Assembly: GCF_964340395.1 (NCBI RefSeq)
Contig: NC_135559.1
Span: 1,547,501 to 1,611,500 of the forward strand
Length of the DNA: 64,000 bases
Direction of reading: 5' to 3'
Source of the DNA: Glandiceps talaboti
Taxonomy: Eukaryota > Hemichordata > Enteropneusta > Spengelidae
Positions within the stretch are counted from its first letter, which is position 1, and each line of letters begins with the position of its first letter. The notes under the pieces were generated by a model. The model had not been told where the DNA came from. It ran no database searches and was given only the letters and a program-made list of their open reading frames with translations. A program made the translations under genes and the position numbers. Below, one piece after another: positions 1 through 13,622 of the stretch.

Positions 1-659
<659 letters not shown>

Positions 660-1619
660 ACTGATTGAAAAAATGTACACTCATATCTGTGTATTTAAAA
701 AAAAAACATTATAATCATAGATATTTCGATATATATCATGAATAGATTTGAATCGCTTGATTTGATAAATTGCAACGGACATTAATAATCTTTCACACAA
801 AAGTTATCGTTTCTATGTGTTCCTAGGTATTACCGTAATAATCGGGATCAGTACACAATTCAGACATCACGTCATATTTTTTAAAACTACTTATCTATCT
901 TGACAAATTATTCAATTGAATATTATGAGATGTTTTATTTATATCAAGGTATACACTACTAGGACTTCTTATCTCTACTTGCGTTATATCGTACATTGTA
1001 ATAATCCACCTACCGAATAATAATCCTGCACAGCGAAGAAAATCATTATCAGTGTGTATGCCCTATCTGCTTTTGTTTGTTAATCATAGCTTACCGCTTC
1101 CGAATACTAAGACAGATATAACGATGTCTTCTTGTGAGTGTCGAGGGTTTTAAATATCAAATGACCTGAAGGAGATTTATGGAAACGATCTAGACTTCAC
1201 CATTAACCAGTAGTACTTGTTATAAACATCATGATTGTGTATGTACATATGGGATATAGATATCTCTTTTCCAGGGTGTTCAATGATATTTTAGCTTTGT
1301 TTTCTTGACACTCCGCAGATTCTAACTGCGGATGACGGCCTCAGTTTTATCCCTTTGTTATTATGTACCTACTTAAATAATATTCATCAAATGCGAGGAT
1401 AAAAGAACGAATATGACGTAAATACCTGCAGCTAAAAATCATGAACGGAGTTAGTTCATTGATTTTGTTTTGAGTGCTGTCGTACGTTCGGTGTACATCA
1501 CTGAAGGAGAATGAATATTACTAAGCAAGACTGTGAAAACCATCACACTACAAATTCTTTTTAAAACATTGTAAAGCCTACATATGTCACAAACAGTCCA
1601 TCAATCTAATTACAGCGCA

Positions 1620-1803
<184 letters not shown>

Positions 1804-2934
1804 GACTTAATGGGAATCAATGGTAAATGTATGGAATATATGACATTACTTGTTTTATTAATTAATATTATACGATTACGTAATCATTTATTACTTATGC
1901 TATTTTTGAATATTACAGAACTGCTTGTTTATAATAGGTATATTAAAAATGAAAAAAATATGATAGAACAAGAAAACCACTTGCTGAACTATCATTTGGT
2001 GAAAGGCTTAAGGGCATGATATAATTCACCTAGGCTAAAGAATTCGACGCAATAACAATTGCATGGTATATAATGCCAAGTAAGGTTGGTTGAATCTAGG
2101 TCATCATGTTGACAAAATATACGTGCCTTGTGTATTATCCTTCTAGAGGCCGCAAATGTGATACATACAATAAAGACGATGTTAAGCCCTATCATTGAAT
2201 CTTACCTAATACATCATTAAAGGATTCGTTAATAGCGTACCTTTAAATTGAAGATTGTGGATTAAAACTCCGATGTCAGTAGGTAGGGTTTAAAGTCTAA
2301 CAAGATGATGATGACGCTTTCTGATTTGGCAATTCATGGCAAGCAATTGAAATCGAATGGATATCGATTGCCCTAACGTTGAATTAATTCTTCGAATTGA
2401 ATTGCCAAGTACATCTGACGGATAGAAGACTTCGACATAAGTCCTGTTTTTTTATTCAGGCGAAGAGATTACTATCATACAAGTCAAATATAAAATACTA
2501 TTCAGGAAATATTCCTGTCTCAACTCAAAATTGAATAGAGCAGACAATATCAACTACCTCGAAATTAGTCACACACTCTGAGCAAAAATGTTGTTACCGG
2601 GACTAGAAATGTCCCAATTAGCTTACACCTGTAGTATAGCGGAAATATTTGAAAGTCTCGGATAGAAGACATCCAACGTTATTGATAACTTGCAAGGAAA
2701 TGGAAAACCTGCTTCAATAATAGTATTGGATTTCACTTGAGTAGGAAACGCTTTCTAATCAGCACACCCAGAAACCGTTGCCCCGAAACAGTTTAATTGG
2801 CTCGCGCTCACCATCTAATTTTGAATTGTATGCGAAAGGAATACGTATAAGGTTAGTGCTATGCCTTCAGTAACATTATTCAAGCTGACGTGTGGGTTGT
2901 TTTTTTCAGAATTTAAAAAATAAAAACGCTGTAA

Positions 2935-3260
2935 ATTTAACAAAAATAACAACAATGATAATAATGTTGGTTTATATATAGCGCTTTCCCTCTTTTTGTT
3001 CAAAGTGCTTTACAATTAATAACCCTGGCTCGGATCTGTATACTTGGTCAACTCCATGGGGAGCATACAATACATTGCAGCCTTTATAAGCACATAGGAT
3101 TAAAGCATTCACATTGGCATTCATATGCCAGGTCCCCAATTATACAGGTGGGTTAACTGAGGCACAGTCATGGTTCAAAACTTGCCCAAGGACTTTAGCC
3201 ATTTAGATACAAACGACATCGATGGCCACTCTAACCATTCGCCCATCACGACTCCACAAT
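2935..3260. repeat. dispersed repeat with 'atatagcgctttcc' signature
   Basis: The segment begins with AT-rich sequence, then 'atatagcgctttcc' and 'caaagtgctttac', and continues through a block containing 'gcccaaggactttagcc' to 'ccactctaacca'. From memory, this order of motifs is typical of a widespread short interspersed repeat in aquatic animal genomes. I cannot name the family or define its exact ends. Confidence 0.45.
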
Positions 3261-4204
3261 GTTGGTAAAAGATTATTTTAGGCTCAACTACTGTCGAGAC
3301 ACACTCATAAATAATAAGTATATAATTTCGAAGTTGCTTCATTTTCTTTTAAAGACTTGAGCTGTTAACAAATCTCCGAGATCGTGTATGGTAGAATAAT
3401 ATAAACGAAGTATGTGCTACCTTCATGTGATTTGACGCTGAAGTGTTAGTTATATGATGTACACCTTTTAGCAAATCTCCGAGACCGTGTATAGTAATAT
3501 ATAAAAAGAGGCATATGTTGCCGTCAGATGACTTGACGCCTAACGGTCAGTTCTAATGATGTATGCCTTTCGCTGTTATACGTTTTGCAATTTGCTATAT
3601 TAATTTGATTAAAGGTTTCCAAATGTCACGTGCACAGATATCATACGAACCTGGACTGTATTCATTTAAATAATTTACTAAATGAAGTTTTGAATAATGA
3701 AGGATATTTTGTAAGCGCTAATGTGCTTTTTGCAATAGAGGTGTCATTTATGTGGACGTTAAATATCTAATTAATAATGTACGAAATATAGAATTGGTAG
3801 GTAATGTTACAAAGTACTTAGACACCGCTTTATGACATTGTAAGTATTACAAGGTTGCTCATTAATAATAGTTCTTTGGCATATAACAGAAGTGAGTCAA
3901 TCCCATGTAAATCTGACAGGGATTAAAGTATTGAATTATAAATTCCATTTCCTATAGTTATTAGATTTGCCCTTTTTGCGTTTTACAAAGTAACTTAATA
4001 CCTACGCATGCGCACTTGTTATAATGTGATCTCTCAACCACGACAAAACCAATGTTAAGTCCTATTCACATTATTTTTTTGAAATGCTGCCACTTTGACT
4101 AATGGGCTGGCACATCCTTTGGCAAAGTGTTAATAAGACCTGCAATGTATTTGTGTATATTTGCATGCCTTATCGTAAAGGCATAATATATGTGATAAGC
4201 AAGG

Positions 4205-4520
4205 AATGGTTAGAATTTTATAATGGACACTGAAGGTCAAGGTCAAAGTCTTAAAAAATGATTAGATTTGATAATATGGGGTAGACACAGGTCACCGTGT
4301 ATTACAGGATTTTATTCATTTAAGCTGTAAAATTTTAACCACAAATATGGCAGATATTCAGTCAAATTTGCATATGTCGCAAAACAAAGGGACATGCGAA
4401 TGTCCCTTAACCTTTGCGCATATCAGAGAAATGACGTGTTACAGAATTAGAAGGACAGACTACCGGACACACAGACAAGTGGACGGAACCCATTGTAGTA
4501 GTCCCCCTTCAGGGTACAAA
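4205..4520. repeat. probable decayed dispersed repeat (AAGGTCAAGGTCA / GGACGGA type)
   Basis: The segment starts near 'gaaggtcaaggtcaaag' and ends near 'gtagtagtcccccttcag', with a run of GGACAGAC/GGACGGA-like words between. This combination resembles common invertebrate dispersed repeats. The 88-residue ORF across it (4347-4613) has no recognisable domain and is best read as repeat sequence. Confidence 0.35.
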
Positions 4521-5274
4521 AACAACAACACATGCGTATATTTTACTGACTGTATATGCAAACAACCAACAAGTAACTGTTACATTCAAGTAACGAATCT
4601 TGTCGTTCTTTGATCAACTGTAATTATTTCAGTACCCTCTCTTCGTATGGATCCTCTATTTTGATTTCATCTCAAAGGCAGTTTGCATTTTCAATACTCC
4701 GTGCAGATACATCGTAAAGTTCATACAGGTCTAGATTTAGCTATCCTGTTGACGGTTATGAATAAGATAAGACTCCTATTAGTAATCGGATTGAGTGAAT
4801 TGTGAGCTCAAATCCAGATTTCATATAAGCTTTAATCGTAGGTAGGATGTCAACATAATCTGTACGTATAGAAATCAATAAATAATGAATCCCTTTGTAC
4901 ACGTATAGATCAAACAACCCGTGGTCTTCCAAATAGGTATTGAAATCAAAATCCCAACTATCCTTTGTATTAAAAAGCACATGCTGTGTAAGATCCTCAA
5001 CATATTTGAATTATTATTGAAAGTGTCCGCGGGTTATGGCCTTTTTTGAAAGAAAAGTAATATCTTTTACACACATCTAATGATGACACTTTTCATTTTG
5101 TATGCAATATTTAAGAACTATCTAGTCTAAAAGTGATGTTATAGCTTGAAGTAAGAAGACATATTAATCTCTGGTTAGTTGAAGATGACATACATTTTAT
5201 GAATAGTACCTTAGCATTTTAGAAAAATGACAATTAAAAAAAAATGATTTTAACTCCAGAGGAAAATGTGAGTG

Positions 5275-5424
<150 letters not shown>

Positions 5425-5621
5425 GGTACCAGTTCTTCTGCGAGTTCGAATTCCATCACTTGAATTTCCGTTAAAATTTAGTCGTCCGAAGATCGCATTC
5501 AAGCGTGAAACTCTGAGTAACGGCTCCGTACCATAACTTGTTATTTTGTGTAAATACAGCTCTACTTCGCAGTATTGAGCGCTTTCCCTTCAGTTTATGA
5601 CTTACCTCTTACACTGAATTA

Positions 5622-5698
<77 letters not shown>

Positions 5699-5822
5699 GA
5701 TAGAGAGAGAGAGAGAGAGAGGGAGGGAGGGAGAGGGAGAGAGAGAGGGGGGACACACGCACACACACATACATACATACATACATACATACATACATAC
5801 ATACATACATACATACATACAT
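5622..5822. repeat. compound microsatellite TA / GA / GGGA / CA / CATA
   Basis: A (TA)n run is followed by interrupted (GA)n with GGGA units at about 5657-5752, a short (CA)n, and (CATA)n to about 5822. All long ORFs over it are low-complexity artefacts. Confidence 0.95.
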
Positions 5823-6554
5823 AGACGCACAGACACGTTTACTCCGCTGGTTTGACATGTATTGGACAAACAAATTCATGTAAAACGAATTTATATCATT
5901 TCTATTAGTTCGAGTAAGAAGTTGTTATTCGCTCACCTAAAGCCTGGAAATGAACTTCAACGAAATCGATATATCTCCCTATTAAAACGCAAAACTTCGA
6001 AGTTATTGACAAACACATCAAATCACCAAGTAAGCATCTATATAGTTCAATACATTAACTATGCAAACCACATTAACTCCTACTCAAGTAGACACCGGAT
6101 ATTAAAAACAAGATGAGGAGGCCGACTTGACATTTGGCAGTAACTCTTGGAATACATGACCATTTTTTAACATTCAGACAGTAGTCAAGAATTTAACCAA
6201 TGTGCACTTTTATTACAGTACATATGACTTTGTCTAAGTTTTTCACACAATGTAACATGACATTTTTACACAACTTCAAATGTCAAACAAACAATTTACA
6301 CAGACGGCGTGTACAGTGGGAATGTAGAAGTAGTCAAGTTGGTATGTTGATTATCAGTTAGAAAATAAACAATTGCATCCATTGAAATCATCAAATCCAT
6401 GTGTGATGTTTTATTAGAAGCTTATTTTACTGTATTGTGAAAGATTAGCAATGCTTGTCACTTTTCGATCTGATTGGGTAAAGGATCCTGCTATGTTTGT
6501 CGTGTCTCTGTTATTGTTAGTCTGAGAGTTGAAATTTGTCTATCTTGTCCATAT

Positions 6555-6665
6555 TTGTGTGTGTGTGTGTGTGTGTGTCTGTGTCTGTCTGTCTGTCTGT
6601 GTGTATGTATGTATGTATGTATGTATGTATGTATGTATGTATGTATGTATGTATGTATGTATGTA

Positions 6666-6698
<33 letters not shown>

Positions 6699-6715
6699 CT
6701 GTGTGTCTGTGTGTA
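6555..6715. repeat. compound microsatellite GT / TCTG / ATGT / GT
   Basis: (GT)n, then (TCTG)n, then (ATGT)n at about 6602-6671, then (GT)n again. ORFs on both strands are simple Cys/Val or His/Thr repeats. Confidence 0.95.
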
Positions 6716-6898
6716 CACATACAGTGCCTGCTTGTCAGCAGTAATGTGGTGTTGTTTATATTTGTAACGAGTGGTCTGTGGGAAGCCTGTTTCTTATCTA
6801 ACTAAACTGTTCTTAGGGAACATAAAATGTGTATGATATGCACAGTCGTTCGGCGATCCCATAGCAATTCCTCGATGTTTTAGCTGTAAATACTTTCA

Positions 6899-6974
6899 GC
6901 AGCTGACAAACAGGCCACCTGACATTTTGACAAACGGTCAGCTGACAAACAGGCCACCTGACATTTTGACAAGA
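6899..6974. repeat. short direct duplication
   Basis: A block beginning 'cagctgacaaacaggcc' and ending 'cattttgacaa' occurs at about 6899-6932 and again, unchanged, at about 6941-6974. This is a simple two-copy tandem duplication in otherwise unique sequence. Confidence 0.9.
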
Positions 6975-8053
6975 TAAAGGTCATTCTGTAATCATGTTGA
7001 GGTAGAATGTGCCTAGGGGACAATCTTCCCTGAATATCAAAGTTCTTCAATTCTCTCTATATCTGCACTTTACTACATGAATATTGAATGCTTGTGCCTC
7101 GTCCTTTTGAAATAATGACAGAATTTTGAGAGTTCGTCATCTTTTTTCTCTAGGAAATTGCCAATCTTTATACAGTATACAACGGCCATATTGGGTGGCG
7201 GCCATATTGGATTTAAAAATGATGTCATTTTGACTTCTTTTTCTATGGTAACCCTTATTTTATTGATTTTTAACTGAGTTACAGTCGTCTTGAACACAGT
7301 AACAACAAATTAAAGGCTACAGAGTTTAATTCCGAGGAACATTCTACATTAAAGGAACCATTATTATCGTATTCAGTATGGGATTTGATGAGACTGGCGA
7401 CGGTCTTTTCTGCTAGCCATCTACCCTGAAGGTTAAATGGGCATATATATGTAATAATGTCCGACCGTGAGCTATGTGCATCATGTGCAAATGTTACCTT
7501 TCGGGAATACATCTATCTGCAAAACCCCAGCTTGTCTTATCAAACACTCCTATCATTTGCTAATCTTTGAATACCATGAGGGGAAAAATTGCGTCATTAG
7601 GGCGGTTTCATTACTCGGTATTGTAAATTCATTATAGAATTATTTAAAAATTATTATTTAAAAATTAATTGTTATTATCATTATTATCATTTAAAATTAT
7701 TGAGAATTTCTATTTAAAACGATTGTGAATTTTGTAATATTTAGTTTTATTCATTGAAGAAGTATGATTTTGCCATGTAAATAAACTTGTTATTTATATA
7801 TCCCTGTGTGCCCAGTAAGTATCGCGTTTCTCTCTTCACGTGCGGTGGCTGTCTATTTAAGTTCAGGGCAGTCGAATGCAATCTGCTCGTACACGATCTG
7901 TGACTATTTGCATGTGATTCTTACAAACTAAGCACGGGATGAAAACGTTGAAATAGATTGCTTAAAGAATGAATATCGGACGTACAAATATATTTACCGA
8001 TTTTACACAGTCGTGATCTAGTCACGCCCATTACCACATTTTAATATCTATAG

Positions 8054-8222
<169 letters not shown>

Positions 8223-10931
8223 AGACTCAATATATTCTCCTAAATGCATGTAGTTACAAGATTGTAGTATGTACAATGTTAAAAAGAGCATAAAAATGCC
8301 TATCTACCCTGTGCTTCGCGATCACTGTATTTATAGTATTACGAACATGTAAACCGAGAATATATTCCGAGTTGTTTACTCAGATTGTCTTCTTAATGCT
8401 GCACCGTACTTTTGAAAGTACTCAAAAACTCCACTCATGTACTCCAAAACCACTTGAAAACTGCGTCAACCTCACATTAAAAGAACTACATGTACCAAAA
8501 TCACTCAGGGAAGTAGAAATTAGAGTGTGTGAAGTGATTAATAGATAAACACTTTCAATTCCTTGTGAGTGTTACTGCACGAAAACGACTCTCAGTAAAG
8601 GGTAGATATATTGGAAATTATAGTTCCAGTGTTGATAAGTAAATCATTTGTAGAGTTTTAGGAGCGGCTTTACATGATGAAATAGTGGGTGATAATCTCA
8701 ATTAGACGGGAAAAAAATAATTGTGTGTTCCCGATAAAATGGCTGAAATAGGATAGGTAGGTTGGGATTTCATTTTATTTTATTTAGCTTTTAATTTTGA
8801 AAACTATTACTCCCCCCCCAAAAAAAAAAAAAGAAGTGTCAAACAGAATACCCCTTCTGTGATAGTTTGATGTAATATTTAAATACATCGCTGGGGAAAG
8901 AAAAGAGATTTGCATGAAGGTAAAAAAATGAATTTCGTTTCTTTTTGTTTTAAATGTTTTAAAAAAATGTTTAGGGTCGGAGTCGATCGGATTATTGGAA
9001 ACGCAATTTTTTATTTGGCCTTAGGTTGTCGGATACGGTTGAATTTTAAAGATTTCAGAAAATAATTGATACTTTATATATTCATATCGTTAGCTCTTCA
9101 TTGTAATTGTTAGTTTTTGCAATCTCTATGACGACCGTCTATATTTGATGTTCTGTATCTGTGCTTAAATTTGGTGAAAAAAATCAAAGATAGCGCAGTG
9201 TTTTTTAAACGTCTACAAAACTCACTTGCCATTCATATAGGCTGAGGGCCGAAGTAAGGTAGAAAGCAAATACCTTAGTATTTTGTACGTCTTTATTGAC
9301 AGCATAAAAGAGACAAATCCCTGAAGAGAAAAATTACATTGCATTTCGGGAATTTGTGATGATTTTAATTGCAAAATTGAGTATAATTTCATATACCCCA
9401 CGACCTGATAATTTTAGTTCTTGGCGTAATTAAAAGAAAACGATAAAAAAAATCTCACTGGGGTAGCTAAATAAGGACACGTAAGAAATTATAGCTGTCG
9501 ATGTGGTATTCAACAACATCAATATTGTAGGACCCGATAAGGAGTTAGTTATCTTGAAACTCGGCTATCTACGTCAGTGTCATAACACTGTCACAAATAA
9601 TCAGATTTTTGAAGAAAAACACCCCCTTAGAAGACATGTCTTCGAAGATATTTTGGGCTACTACACGGTGCAATAACTAAGTTTAATTCCTGGGAAATTG
9701 CATTGAACGATTTAATCATTTCGATTCAATATAAGGCAGGGTAAAATTAGTGAACAGATCGTGTACCGCATAATATAAATCATGAATAAGGCTGACGTCA
9801 ATTATGCTCCGTCTGTGCAATCCTGTATTTTCTCCTTAAAGAGGGAATGGATTTTTCCGGTGACAGCCGAAGAGTATAATTATTTCTGGCCCTATTTCTT
9901 ATTCCCCTTTCCACTTAACTTCAATCATATAAAATAGATATTGAAACTACGGAAATTTGACCCTTTTTTAAATATCCGACAACTGACCTTGATCAAGGGT
10001 CAAGTAAAGGCCACATGTCAGAAGGAAATGTCATCTTCGGAATGCTTTGATGTCAGTTTATGTAGTATCTGGCTGTAAGTAGCGAGATTACTTTATTCTC
10101 CTGATAATTCTGCAAGTCAAATAAAAATACGGAGGAGATTTTTTGGCGCAGTCAAGCGCGAAACACCGCATTATTTTGGTAAATGAGTATCGGTAAAGGG
10201 AATCTATTTGATTTAAAGTAACAGAAAATAACCACATAAGAATTATTAGATATCCAATTATAACAAAATCTCTACAATCCTGTTTGGGAGGTAAGACCTA
10301 ATTATTACCTAAATGCCCAAATTACAAGTAGATATCGTTATTTTCTTTAAAGCTGCACTGGCTTCAACTGGAGAGGGTTTTTTTTCAAAATGTTTTGTTA
10401 GGTACAGTAACTTACACTTAATATCATGCTCGAACAATATCGCATGACCTGTGGGTAAACGTATTTTTGTGGCTGTATACACGATATAGATATATTGCCC
10501 ACTAATTAAAAGATACAATGTCAATGTCTTTTATAATAATGCACCTTTTTTAGTATTTATATCTCTGGTTATTTGATGAAAATGTAAATATCCCGGATGT
10601 AGCTAGTGAAGGATTAAAGTCATGCATATACGTACAAACTTTCAACGATTATTTTATGGTAATATAAAAAAATTACACAATATTTTAATTGGATGAATGT
10701 TGATAAAAAATGTAGAAACCGAAACACATGGAGTACGGTTGATAAAAAACCGTTTGCATTCATTTGTTCAGTTTTCAATGACGTACTTAAATATATACAA
10801 ACAGAGAACGAATGGTCTGACGTTACAATAGTCTTCTCAACCACTGAAATAATTGTAGAATTCAATGTACGTTACTCATTCACAGCGGCATGGTCTGATA
10901 GTTTTCGGACGTGACGTCTCCTAACGTTATG

Positions 10932-10979
10932 ACATACATACATACATACATACATACATACATACATACATACATACAT

Positions 10980-11034
<55 letters not shown>

Positions 11035-11085
11035 TACATACATACATACATACATACATACATACATACATACATACATACATAC
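10932..11085. repeat. CATA-CA-CATA microsatellite
   Basis: (CATA)n at about 10932-10995, (CA)n to about 11029, then (CATA)n to about 11085. The CA block sits symmetrically inside the CATA array. Confidence 0.95.
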
Positions 11086-12222
11086 TCTGATCACATTTTG
11101 TTCACCCGCAACCCAAGATACATTGAGCGATATCCATCATTTGAACAACTCACTCACTAACCGATCGAAGAAATCCGTGCAGATTGGGGAACGCCTTCAT
11201 CCATCTCATCAAATATATACAAGTAAAAGTTCATGTAAAAATATGACATAGTATGCACGTGCTTAATGGGGTTACTGAAGATAGCTTTCTGCAAATGTTA
11301 GGTTTTGAACCTCAACAATTCTTTTTCTCCAAACTATACAACGCGAAGGCAAGTACAAACAGTTTCGGCAATGACTGTTAAAATGCCAAAGGGCCATGGA
11401 GTACTTCGAGTTCGGTAATCAGCTAGAAACTCTTTCCTTAGTCATGTTGTTCAGCACTTTTTAAAAATGAATGAACACATGCCGTATAATCCCACAATTA
11501 AAAGAATATCGCCTGGTGGCCATTTTGAGCACATTGTCATTATACACCGGTTTGTACCTATTTCCATTTTCAATATATCCACCATTTCTCCTTTAACTTC
11601 TTCTTTTTTATCACGACCACTTACTTGTCTGTGTCACGACGTTTGATTATCAGCATCGTTATAAGACTTCCCAATCGATGTAACTCGTATGGTTCCAAGT
11701 GTGTTCTACGTTTATCATTATTCTGTATTGTAGATAATATCATGATTGTGTATTTTTGCTATCATTGTGTAATTTAAGATGCAACATTTAAAAAAAATCA
11801 GTATTAGATACTGCTAAGGTAGAGAAAATATAGAGTTTCAATTAGGTAACATGATGTTTTGCATGTCTGGCATTATTCTTTTCTCACAAATTGCACAAAT
11901 AAAATACAAACTCTGATATAGCGCACACGCACAGAAAATTTAATATTTTATCTCACTATGCACACAAGTACACAGGTTTGTGTTTCAATCTTTCGCGTTT
12001 TATCCAACCGATTTCTGTTCACTCTGAGATCAAATGTATCACTGTATATACTTGTGAGCTTTTAGTGTCTGTATTTGTTGGTGTAATTCATGCCAAAAAA
12101 AGGTTGTGGTAAATGTGAACAAAACATCATGCTACCTAATTGAAACTATATATATAAGTATAAAGTCTCCCTAGTTTAGCGGTAAGCATGTTTTCTTTTT
12201 CAATTACAGTATTTTGAGTCTG

Positions 12223-12892
12223 CGATAAAGCTACACGGCGATTTGAATTGCATTACAACGATCTTCTACCAACTGTATCCCTAAGCCTGTCTCAAGCTGT
12301 GCTAAAACTACTTTCACCACATTATTCTATTAATCACGTACAGTGTAATCTTTCATTCCCTGAGGTTTAATTGTAAACAAATTGTTGATAAGACCAAGGC
12401 AGGCTTGTCACTCCACAGATAATATGACACACATACATACATACATACATACATACATACATACATACATACATACATACATACATACATACATACATAC
12501 ATACATACATACATACATACATACATACATACATACATACATACATACATACAATCACTCACTTCACTCAGACGGTAAACAAATAACTCCAACATTTGAT
12601 ATTAAATTAGCAATTAGAACACAATACAACATTGCAACTTTGTTCATTATACCAGATTAGATATCCCACAGTGTCACTATCGTGAAGACACTACTTAGAA
12701 CTACACCGGTGAAATATACACTCTAATTAAACATCAGGAAGTGAAAGATTACACTGTGACCAATAGAGAAACTTGCTGCTGGTAGGTAATTTTAACACAG
12801 CTTGAGACAGGCTAAGGGATACAGTTGGTCGAACATTGTTGTACAAATCAAATGGAGTGTAGACAATGAGTCTACAGCTGTAACTTTATTAC
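12223..12892. mobile_element. foldback (MITE-like) element carrying a CATA array
   Basis: Two long inverted arms flank this 670-bp segment. The best-conserved part is a perfect 31-bp inverted match, 12271-12301 against 12796-12826. Weaker inverted similarity continues inward to about 12372/12723 and outward to about 12223/12892. The loop holds a (CATA)n array at about 12430-12553 and some unique sequence. There is no transposase ORF, so it is non-autonomous if mobile. I did not identify a certain target-site duplication, and the superfamily is unknown. Confidence 0.75.
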
Positions 12893-13043
12893 AAATTGAA
12901 CAATCGTAAACAAATAAACCCAGTCTCATAGAAAGGCATCACCCCGTGGATTGTACTTTCCAATTTAGTCTTCGTCAATCATCCAACTATTTCCTTAGGT
13001 AAAAGACACAGCGATGTTCCTAAATGATATAATTATCACACAT

Positions 13044-13290
13044 ATCGTTGCTGTCATGTTCTATCACATCGTTGCTGTCATGTTCTATCACATTGTTGTC
13101 ATGTTCTATCACATTGTTGTCATGTTCTATCACATTGCTGTCATGTTCTATCACATTGTTGTCATGTTCTATCACATTGTTGTCATGTTCTATCACATTG
13201 TTGTCATGTTCTATCACATTGTTGTCATGTTCTATCACATTGCTGTCATGTTCTATCACATTGTTGTCATGTTCTATCACATTGTTGTCT
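13044..13290. repeat. 21-bp minisatellite, about 12 copies
   Basis: The tandem unit contains 'tcatgttctatcacattg' and has a period of 21 bp; the first two units are 24 bp. Because the period is a multiple of three and the unit lacks stops, long ORFs run through it on both strands. No flanking splice sites or coding sequence support a protein, so I read it as non-coding. Confidence 0.9.
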
Positions 13291-13560
13291 GGAATCACGA
13301 ATACTACAGATGTATGAGAAAAAACCATTAAATGCGTACAAGGCTAGTTGCTTAAATAACAACAACAACGTAAGAATCTTTTACAATGACATACTTCACA
13401 GATTGAGAATTATTTATGCTTTCAATGTTCATCTTTTATTGAGGAAGGTGCAGTTACCTAACTGAGTGTCATGTTTTCGTTCTAATATTTACCGTGAACG
13501 GGTCAAAGGTTTATACTGTTAGATCTAGAGATGGTTCTCATCCATGATATGCCATTCAAC

Positions 13561-13584
13561 TATGTATGTGTACGTGTACGTGTA

Positions 13585-13621
<37 letters not shown>

Positions 13622-13622
13622 G
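13561..13622. repeat. GTGTAT hexanucleotide microsatellite, left part
   Basis: (GTGTAT)n with a few GTGTAC units. It ends abruptly at the left terminus of the hAT-like element and resumes on the element's far side. Confidence 0.9.

Noticed and set aside
13014-13331. 105-codon ORF of a 7-residue repeat, open on both strands
   Set aside because: Produced by a 21-bp minisatellite; no splice sites, signal peptide or conserved flanks.
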